Shown: in pieces, positions 6,735 through 11,479 of the stretch | How the letters are laid out: each line of letters begins with the position of its first letter | Position numbering within the stretch: position 1 is the stretch's first letter | Assembly (NCBI GenBank): GCA_025464275.1 | Contig: JAODGR010000036.1 | Span: forward strand, 1-11,479 | From: Methanosarcinales archaeon | GTDB lineage: Archaea > Halobacteriota > Syntropharchaeia > Alkanophagales > Methanospirareceae | Direction: 5' to 3' | Length of the DNA: 11,479 nucleotides | Notes under the pieces: model-generated | What the model was told of the DNA's origin: nothing | What the model saw: only the letters and a program-made list of their open reading frames with translations | Database searches by the model: none | Position numbers and translations under genes: made by a program

Positions 6735-7628
6735 TTATAGTTCTCGGAGATAAATCCTGTAATTGCCCAGCTCGCCACCGTAATTACCGGCTGATATCTT
6801 CATCATACCCCTGACATCACGCACACTCACTATCGCAGCCCTCATTGCACGTTTAACCACCTCCAGGGATACGCCGTTTATGACTATCTCCGGGATGTAA
6901 TTCACACCCTCAGGCACCTCTGACTTTATATTTGGGTTGCGCCGCAGGGTGGGGCAGTAGAGGTGATTTGTGGTGGGTCCAATCTCAGGATAACTGGTCT
7001 GTGGTTTTGAACCTGCTGCACAGATATCAAAGGGAGTGATGGCACCCTCTATCATGCCTACTGCATTAACAGCCCTCTCTCCAGCCTCCAGTGCAGCCTC
7101 AAGAGTATGGCAGAATAACCACAGATTACCACCCATCACACCCCTCCCGTAGTTCATGTACCGCTCTACCATGAACTCGCCCATCATTATCGGTATAACA
7201 ATCATCTCCCGCCCGAATCTATGCTCCACCCTCTCGTAGCCATCACCACAGTGCCCTATCCTCTCCATGGTGTCCATCTTATCTTCGGGTGAGGTATCGA
7301 GTTCGAGGGCATTGAAGACCGCAGTTGTAGGCACTACGAGTACTCCCTGCCGTATCCGTTTAGATACCTCGTACTCGAGCTTCGCAGCGTCATCACGACC
7401 TCGATTTACCCATATCTGGATTATTGCACCAGTCCTGCCATCAGGAGTCTCATGAGCGCTCAGCCAGCGCTCTATTCCTCCTTCCGATTCACTGAATACC
7501 GTGGATGGCAATGCAGTAGCGGCATAAGCCGCTCGCTTCAATAACTGCCTGTTCAGTGCGGTTATGCACAGGCGCACAAATAGACCATCAAAAGCTTCAC
7601 AGTAGGTATCCTCTACTTCTATCACCAT
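6735..7628 (-). CDS. ftr: Formylmethanofuran:tetrahydromethanopterin formyltransferase
   Basis: Transfers the formyl group between formylmethanofuran and tetrahydromethanopterin in the C1 pathway: the second step of CO2 reduction to methane, or the reverse in methane or alkane oxidation. It is a soluble cytoplasmic enzyme. The chain has 297 residues, the usual family length. It shows the N-terminal IEVEDTYCEAFD, SEGGIERWL followed by TPDGR, IRQGVLVVPTTAVFNA, GDGYE, VPIMMGEF-like IPIMMGEF, TTNHLYCPTLR, and the strongly conserved C-terminal KISAGNYGGELGNYRIYL. No insertion or missing segment is evident. ATG 7628 fits the conserved N-terminus; no convincing Shine-Dalgarno is visible. It begins 20 bp after the fructose-bisphosphatase stop, so the two are probably co-transcribed. 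It is the strongest marker that the host has methanopterin-linked C1 metabolism. Confidence 0.95.
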   Translation of the reverse strand: MVIEVEDTYCEAFDGLFVRLCITALNRQLLKRAAYAATALPSTVFSESEGGIERWLSAHETPDGRTGAIIQIWVNRGRDDAAKLEYEVSKRIRQGVLVVPTTAVFNALELDTSPEDKMDTMERIGHCGDGYERVEHRFGREMIVIPIMMGEFMVERYMNYGRGVMGGNLWLFCHTLEAALEAGERAVNAVGMIEGAITPFDICAAGSKPQTSYPEIGPTTNHLYCPTLRRNPNIKSEVPEGVNYIPEIVINGVSLEVVKRAMRAAIVSVRDVRGMMKISAGNYGGELGNYRIYLREL

Positions 7629-7648
7629 CTATAGTGGCAGACACATCT

Positions 7649-8776
7649 TCATTTCACCGCCTTAAACCTGCTTTCCAGTCTCTTCAGTACGTCAGGCAGT
7701 GTTGTATATTCCATCTCCTCGGTAGGTAGCCTGTGCGGCTCAAAAGGTCCATGTGCCCTCACATAGTTGGCAATATCTCCCGCTTTAGCACGTGCAAGGT
7801 CAAATGCAGGGTCGTCAAACAGGTCCGCCGTACCCACCAGCCTGCCGTTGCTTATCTGGAATCCGGCTGCAATCACTCGCGGTGGTCCATCAAACCGTGT
7901 GCACTGGGAGTACCTGAACGGTACAGGGACTATCGGTCCGTTATGCGAGCCACGCATCCAGCCACTCACGAGATAAGGCAACGAAAAGGGCTCTAAAACC
8001 TCTCCCACTGCTGGTAAACCACTCTGTGCACGTACAAGTGCAACCGGGTCGTCTTTACCCACATATTTACCCGCAGTGAAGTATAACTTCTCTGTGCTGA
8101 TAACAGCGACCGGCTCATCATCAGGCAGTGGGCTCGTCTCCTTTGGATATACCCGCTTTATTACATATTTGCTCTTCGCTCCTATGAGAGCAAGCAGGTC
8201 GTATAACTCCTCTGGAGTACGCAGAAAGACTTCCTTCTTCTCTTTTATGTCCCAGACCTCGAAGATGAACCCGTCATGCATCGCCGGGTCGATCACAAGC
8301 CCCGCAGTATTGAACGGGTCTGCGAATATCTTGTAGATGGGGAAATTGAACGCTCCGGGCTCCGTCTTATCCATCATGAATGCAATCAACGGCTCAGAAC
8401 CACGCTCTGTGAATTCCATCTCCGCTATCCCGGGTCCCATACCCCTTATATTGCCACTGAATGCATCCACGAGCAAATCCTGACCCGCACCATGGAGCTT
8501 GAGCTCCTTCGCTACTTCCGTAGCCGCTTCAAAGGTATCCCATGCCAGCCCATGTATCTCCGATGAATCCACACCCTTACGATGACTCATGAGCAGTTGC
8601 AGGTCATCGCCCGCATTCAGCACATGATAGCTCACGAGCAATCCTTCCCTCTTCGCCTTCTCCAGCATCTCCTTCGCCTTCTCTTTTAACTCTACCCGAA
8701 CGGTTGAATGCCCTGGGAAACCACCAACATCTGCCTTTATCAGACTTACAGTTATCTTCTCCTTCTCTCCATGCAT
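7649..8776 (-). CDS. fbp: Fructose-1,6-bisphosphate aldolase/phosphatase (bifunctional, archaeal type V)
   Basis: Condenses dihydroxyacetone phosphate and glyceraldehyde 3-phosphate to fructose 1,6-bisphosphate and hydrolyses it to fructose 6-phosphate, making gluconeogenesis one-way. The chain has 375 residues, in the family range. Metal-binding residues are in ADVGGFPGH (Asp16, His23) and AGDD (Asp57, Asp58), spaced as in the Sulfolobus enzyme. The aldolase Schiff-base lysine is Lys241 in YVGKDDP, with Tyr238 and Asp242 matching the known Tyr-x-x-Lys-Asp arrangement. Other family blocks are GAGQDLLVDAFSGN, GPGIAEMEF, FNTAGLVIDP and GSHNGPI. ATG 8776 has no Shine-Dalgarno. A TATA-like TTAAATA centred ~25 bp upstream suggests a leaderless mRNA. 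ftr follows 20 bp downstream. Confidence 0.96.
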   Translation of the reverse strand: MHGEKEKITVSLIKADVGGFPGHSTVRVELKEKAKEMLEKAKREGLLVSYHVLNAGDDLQLLMSHRKGVDSSEIHGLAWDTFEAATEVAKELKLHGAGQDLLVDAFSGNIRGMGPGIAEMEFTERGSEPLIAFMMDKTEPGAFNFPIYKIFADPFNTAGLVIDPAMHDGFIFEVWDIKEKKEVFLRTPEELYDLLALIGAKSKYVIKRVYPKETSPLPDDEPVAVISTEKLYFTAGKYVGKDDPVALVRAQSGLPAVGEVLEPFSLPYLVSGWMRGSHNGPIVPVPFRYSQCTRFDGPPRVIAAGFQISNGRLVGTADLFDDPAFDLARAKAGDIANYVRAHGPFEPHRLPTEEMEYTTLPDVLKRLESRFKAVK

Positions 8777-8796
8777 GTATATCTGTTTGCCCCGGT

Positions 8797-8803
8797 TATT
8801 TAA
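8797..8803 (-). promoter_or_regulatory. TATA box of fbp (predicted leaderless transcript)
   Basis: The minus strand reads TTAAATA, centred near 8800, about 25 bp before the A of the fbp ATG at 8776. In archaea transcription usually starts 22-27 bp downstream of the TATA centre, so the mRNA should begin at or next to the start codon. The lack of a Shine-Dalgarno agrees. The rest of the gap (8777-8865) shows nothing else clear. Confidence 0.5.
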
Positions 8804-8865
8804 GAAGCTATCCCTTCTGCTTCTGACCTTCTGAGTTAATCCTCAATCCATTGGTTTCATTGGTA

Positions 8866-9300
8866 TTATAGAGAAGAGAGAGTACGTCTCGCCAGCTCGT
8901 CCCGCTCCTCCTGCTCCTGCCTTATCCTCTCACCACGCCTGAAACTCTCTTCTGCCTTCTCTTCATCACCCATAATCCTGTACACCTGCCCGAGGTTGTA
9001 ATATGTGGATATCCCGCCATCTATGAGATAATCTCTGAGATTCAATGCAGCATTGAAGAATCCTATCGCCATCTCATAATCCTCTAAACTCGCATATGCA
9101 ACACCACAATCGTTGCATGTCTTAGCCAGGGTGGGCATAATCGGCTCCTTCTTCACTATCTCCTTATACACTCTTATCGCGTCCTCGTATCTACCCTCGG
9201 CAAGATACTCCTCACCGAGGATGAGCAAATCCTCAGCCGTCTTCCCCTCTATATCTATATCCTCTATCACCTCTTTCTTATCCGCTTCCGCTTCTGCCAT
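8866..9300 (-). CDS. Small TPR-repeat protein
   Basis: A 144-residue protein with an acidic N-terminus (~1-20) followed by about three tetratricopeptide repeats: ~20-53 (AEDLLILGEEYLAEGRYEDAIRVYKE region), ~60-90 (CNDCGVAYASLEDYEMAIGFFNAAL region) and ~98-130 (YYNLGQVYRIMGDEEKAEESF region). The last is capped by a charged helix. TPRs form a helical solenoid that binds other proteins. No enzyme domain, signal peptide or membrane segment is present, so it is probably a cytoplasmic adaptor with an unknown partner. ATG 9300 directly follows the A/T-rich promoter region. It is flanked by fbp (89 bp) and the metallophosphoesterase (78 bp) and has its own likely TATA box, so a functional link with either is not implied. 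Confidence 0.82.
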   Translation of the reverse strand: MAEAEADKKEVIEDIDIEGKTAEDLLILGEEYLAEGRYEDAIRVYKEIVKKEPIMPTLAKTCNDCGVAYASLEDYEMAIGFFNAALNLRDYLIDGGISTYYNLGQVYRIMGDEEKAEESFRRGERIRQEQEERDELARRTLSSL

Positions 9301-9321
9301 AAGATAAAAGAGGACCTCATA

Positions 9322-9332
9322 TTATATATATT
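9322..9332 (-). promoter_or_regulatory. TATA box of the TPR gene
   Basis: The minus strand has AATATATATAAT centred about 9327, roughly 25-27 bp before ATG 9300, which again predicts a very short or absent leader. A GAGGTCCTC near-palindrome lies between it and the start codon (9310-9318). Its role is unknown. Confidence 0.5.
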
Positions 9333-9335
9333 CAC

Positions 9336-9389
9336 ATCCCATCCCATTCCATCCCAACTCAGACAACTCAGCTCAGGCTCAGGCTCCGG
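9336..9389. repeat. Short tandem repeats across the metallophosphoesterase stop codon
   Basis: On the plus strand four 5-bp units (ATCCC, ATCCC, ATTCC, ATCCC; 9336-9355) are followed by AACTCAG twice (9356-9362, 9365-9371), then CTCAGG twice and CTCCGG (9372-9389). The array covers the last codons and the stop (9379-9381) of the phosphoesterase and most of the 78-bp gap. It looks like slippage-prone simple sequence. Confidence 0.6.
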
Positions 9390-10191
9390 TTACCTCACTC
9401 TGGAGGTCTGTTACCCTGCCCAGATATGTGCCATCAAGTAGATATGCCTCCATTGTGCCTGTAAGAATGAGTTTCGATGCTATGGGACCCAGGGGTTTCA
9501 AATCAGGTGAATTAAAAGCCACACCGCCGCATATCTCATTGAATGCAGGCATTATTATTACCCATGGGTCGTTCCATCGGTCCATATGCCGGTAATACCG
9601 TAACACAGCATCATAACTGCATTTAGCCCTAATCCAGACGCTCATCTGTCTTGCATACCCGACTCCTCTACTCACAAGACGGACCATCGGGTGATTGTGC
9701 CCCATCATTATGTATTCCGCGGCGAAGAGCTCCGGGGCTGGCCACGTATGCCCGTGGATGTACCCCGCACCGTCCAGGATAAAACCCTTCGTCTCCTCCA
9801 TCCTTATCTCATGCTGTAAACCCGGTTCCTCGGGCAGGAGCTTTTCTAACTGTGCATCATGATTTCCCCTCACTACATACACCGGTGCGTATTCGGCGAG
9901 GGAGGCGAGGAAGAGAGGGACCTCCACCCTGTCGCGATAGGAATATGAAACACCTGGTACCGCATGTTTTACATCGCCAAGCAGGACGATCGCATCGGGT
10001 TCTGTTGTTTCAATGCATGCCTGTACCCTATCCATGATTTTACTGGTTTGACTGCCGATATTTATCCCCCTCTGCCTTAACTCCTCCTCTATCCCCAGGT
10101 GCAGGTCTGCAATCACCAGTGTTCTTAATTTGTTCTCCACCACCAGCGCTGCTTCCTCTATCACCGGGCTCAGTCTCAATCTCAGGGTCAA
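9379..10191 (-). CDS. Archaeal SbcD-related metallophosphoesterase
   Basis: A calcineurin-like phosphoesterase of the archaeal SbcD-related group (TIGR00024-like). The five metal-site motifs are in order: DLHLG (29-33), GDVKH (72-76), GNHD (109-112), HGH (146-148) and GHNHP (164-168). They bind a two-metal centre that hydrolyses phosphodiester or phosphomonoester bonds. The natural substrate of this group is not established, although nuclease activity is often assumed from the relation to SbcD/Mre11. The chain of 270 residues is near the usual length. No SbcC/Rad50 gene is nearby. The start is uncertain: a stop codon lies four codons before TTG 10191, and no ATG is available before the conserved LVIADLHLG. 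TTG 10191 has GGAG only 1 nt away; TTG 10179 (giving MRLSPVIEEAAL) is also possible. The gene is divergent from pelota across a ~65-bp gap. Confidence 0.88.
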   Translation of the reverse strand: MTLRLRLSPVIEEAALVVENKLRTLVIADLHLGIEEELRQRGINIGSQTSKIMDRVQACIETTEPDAIVLLGDVKHAVPGVSYSYRDRVEVPLFLASLAEYAPVYVVRGNHDAQLEKLLPEEPGLQHEIRMEETKGFILDGAGYIHGHTWPAPELFAAEYIMMGHNHPMVRLVSRGVGYARQMSVWIRAKCSYDAVLRYYRHMDRWNDPWVIIMPAFNEICGGVAFNSPDLKPLGPIASKLILTGTMEAYLLDGTYLGRVTDLQSEVTGA

Positions 10192-10256
10192 TCTCCAATC
10201 TCATATCATAATAACCACATGTATGTAAATAAGTGAGGGGGAATTACAGCCACTCC
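10192..10256. promoter_or_regulatory. Divergent promoter region, metallophosphoesterase / pelota
   Basis: An A/T-rich segment between two diverging genes. On the plus strand TGTAAATA (10224-10231) is a TATA candidate that would start transcription near 10253, just before pelota ATG 10257. On the minus strand the same bases read TATTTACA and could direct a start near 10202 for the phosphoesterase. One bidirectional TATA element serving both genes is possible but unproven. Degenerate TCTCAAT-like repeats occupy 10170-10206. Confidence 0.45.
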
Positions 10257-11432
10257 ATGAAGCTCTTGAAGAGGCGATTGCGAGATACCAGAGGCGGGGG
10301 CAGCGGGGTAAAAACGGGCGAAGTCGCTGTGATACCTGAATCGGTGGACGACCTGTGGCATCTCAAGCACATTGTAGAGCCCGGAGACCTGGTCTATTCT
10401 CTCACCTCCCGGCGACTGGAAGGTGCGACGGATAAGCTTAAGCTCAGACCAGATAAAACGGAGAAGAGATGGATTCGATTGGGTATACGGGTGAAGAATG
10501 TGGAGTTCCACAAGTTCTCGCATCGATTACGCATAAAAGGGGTGATAGAGACAGGTCTGGAGACTGAGGTGGGCTCTTACCACACCTTCAATATCGAGCC
10601 TTATACCGAGCTCTCAATCGTGAAGGAGTGGAGGAGTCATCACCTAAAACGGCTGAGGGAAGCGGAACGCACCATTAACACGCCCATAATCGTACTTACC
10701 ATAGAAGCTGGTGAGGCAATTGCGGGGATAATAAGGCAATACGGGGTGGACGAACTCTTCTCCATCCGATGGAGCTCAGGAAAAGGGATGCGGGGTGATG
10801 ATACAGCCATGACCGCATTTTTTGATGATGTCCTGAGACAGTTACAGCATGCTTATCGTGCACATGGTGCAGAAGCGCTCATCATTGCGGGTCCAGGATT
10901 CATAAAGAGCAATTTCTATTCACGACTGGTTGAAAAAGCGCCCGAACTGCGAGAGCGAGCCCTAATCGAACAGACTTCTTCCATCGGTATCCCTGGGTTC
11001 ATTGAGGTCTTGAAGCGAGGAGCTGTGGAGCGACTGAGAGAAGCTGAACGATTGACGATGGAAGTGAAGCTAATGGAGAGGTTGATGGCGGAGATAAGTA
11101 AGGAAGAGGGTGGTATGGCGGTATACGGGGAGGAGGAGGTACGAAGAGCGCTCCAGTTCGGTGCAATAGAGACCCTGATGGTGAGTGATGATAAGTTAAT
11201 GACGTGCGGAGAGGGAGAGGGGGAGAGAGAGGGGGTGAGAGAGGGTGGGGATAAGGGTAAGGGTGGAGAAGCGGTGGGAGGGGAGGGGATAGGTGGAGAT
11301 GTGGAGGAGATACTCAGGGGTGTGGAGAAGACAGGCGGCAGGATTGTCATATTCAGCACCGAATTCGAGCCGGGCAAGAGATTAAATGCACTTGGTGGAA
11401 TCGCAGCTTTATTGAGGTTCAAGCATTATTAG
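10257..11432 (+). CDS. pelA: Pelota (Dom34 homologue), ribosome rescue factor
   Basis: Archaeal pelota enters the A site of stalled ribosomes, delivered by aEF1A-GTP, and with ABCE1 splits them. From ATG 10257 it has 391 residues: an N-terminal Sm-like domain (~1-130; GEVAVIPESVDDLWHLKHIVEPGD region, VEFHKFSHRLRIKG), a central eRF1-like domain (~140-270; GPGFIKSNF at 212-220, SSIGIPGF) and a C-terminal domain (~285-391; ETLMVSDDKL, RIVIFSTEFEPGKRLNALGGIAALLRF). Archaeal pelota is usually ~340-360 residues; the excess is a Gly/Glu low-complexity insertion at ~317-347, replacing the loop after VSDDKL, plus a small glycine-rich loop near residue 13. A GTG at 10233 would add eight residues, but the TATA-like TGTAAATA just before it would start transcription downstream of it, so ATG 10257 is preferred. 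Confidence 0.95.
   Translation: MKLLKRRLRDTRGGGSGVKTGEVAVIPESVDDLWHLKHIVEPGDLVYSLTSRRLEGATDKLKLRPDKTEKRWIRLGIRVKNVEFHKFSHRLRIKGVIETGLETEVGSYHTFNIEPYTELSIVKEWRSHHLKRLREAERTINTPIIVLTIEAGEAIAGIIRQYGVDELFSIRWSSGKGMRGDDTAMTAFFDDVLRQLQHAYRAHGAEALIIAGPGFIKSNFYSRLVEKAPELRERALIEQTSSIGIPGFIEVLKRGAVERLREAERLTMEVKLMERLMAEISKEEGGMAVYGEEEVRRALQFGAIETLMVSDDKLMTCGEGEGEREGVREGGDKGKGGEAVGGEGIGGDVEEILRGVEKTGGRIVIFSTEFEPGKRLNALGGIAALLRFKHY
11208..11310 (+). repeat. Purine-rich, G-run-rich insertion inside pelota
   Basis: A 103-bp stretch with 11 pyrimidines (ten T, one C), made of GGNGAR-like units with ten runs of three to five G (from 11212 to 11288). It encodes the Gly/Glu/Arg/Lys loop at residues ~317-347 and the start of the following helix. 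The spacing of the G runs would allow several intramolecular quadruplexes on the coding strand and in the mRNA. Confidence 0.75.
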
Positions 11433-11479
11433 TCGCAGCAAGGCAAGTTGTTTTATAATAACTCATATCCACATATTAC
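11433..11479 (+). promoter_or_regulatory. Possible promoter of a following gene
   Basis: After the pelota stop, TTTTATAATA (11451-11460) resembles an archaeal TATA box on the plus strand. A start ~25 bp downstream would fall at or just beyond the window edge, so no gene can be confirmed. It could equally be a T-rich pelota termination signal. Confidence 0.3.

Noticed and set aside
4088..8984. Additional TGTACA hexamers at 4088 and 8979 as TRP boxes
   Set aside because: Single copies inside coding regions, at the frequency expected by chance.
10233..10256. GTG 10233 as the pelota start
   Set aside because: It lies directly after the TATA-like element and upstream of the predicted transcription start; ATG 10257 fits the family N-terminus.
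10916..11422. 168-codon open frame antisense to pelota, rich in Ser/Pro/Ile
   Set aside because: Its composition is what the complement of the purine-rich insert and normal pelota codons gives; pelota is unmistakable on the other strand.
1..11479. tRNA genes, CRISPR arrays, transposons or attachment sites
   Set aside because: I looked on both strands and saw no cloverleaf-like segment, regularly spaced repeats, transposase motifs or terminal inverted repeats.

Overview
The window looks like chromosomal DNA of an archaeon from the methanogen/ANME branch of Euryarchaeota (Halobacteriota). The evidence is a formylmethanofuran:tetrahydromethanopterin formyltransferase (Ftr), an epsilon-type subunit of acetyl-CoA decarbonylase/synthase (CdhB-like), the archaeal bifunctional fructose-1,6-bisphosphate aldolase/phosphatase, archaeal pelota, an archaeal RPA-like protein, and A/T-rich TATA boxes. 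An ANME-1 or Syntrophoarchaeum-like source is my guess; no rRNA or mcr gene is present to settle it. I saw no tRNA, rRNA, CRISPR array, transposase or phage gene.

Layout. Positions 1-1294 (+): the 3' part of a WbpP-type sugar-nucleotide epimerase, overlapped by a CdhB-like gene. Positions 1286-10191 (-), read right to left: an SbcD-related metallophosphoesterase, a TPR protein, FBP aldolase/phosphatase, ftr, an Fe/B12-type ABC ATPase with an extra C-terminal domain, a two-OB-fold RPA-like protein, prephenate dehydrogenase (tyrA), trpE and trpG. Positions 10257-11432 (+): pelota, divergent from the phosphoesterase. Genes are tightly packed and no gene-free stretch reaches 100 bp.

How the genes work together. 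tyrA-trpE-trpG is an aromatic amino acid block drawing on chorismate and prephenate. trpE has its own promoter, carrying two copies of TGTACA, the TRP-box sequence known from the methanogen repressor TrpY, so tryptophan-responsive control of trpEG is a concrete prediction. FBP aldolase/phosphatase and ftr are 20 bp apart and probably co-transcribed, which pairs gluconeogenesis with the C1 pathway. The ABC ATPase, OB-fold and tyrA genes are spaced like one transcript (33 and 16 bp gaps).

The most unusual feature is a set of purine-rich simple-sequence tracts built on a GGNGAR-like hexamer. They lie in frame inside, or at an end of, conserved genes (CdhB-like/epimerase overlap, trpG, trpE, pelota). 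The purine strand is always the coding strand, although the genes lie on both strands. They appear to be low-complexity insertions in surface loops or termini, and those in pelota and trpG have runs of G able to form quadruplexes in the mRNA. Otherwise the region is mainly housekeeping; I did not find a defence island or an obviously new multi-gene system.
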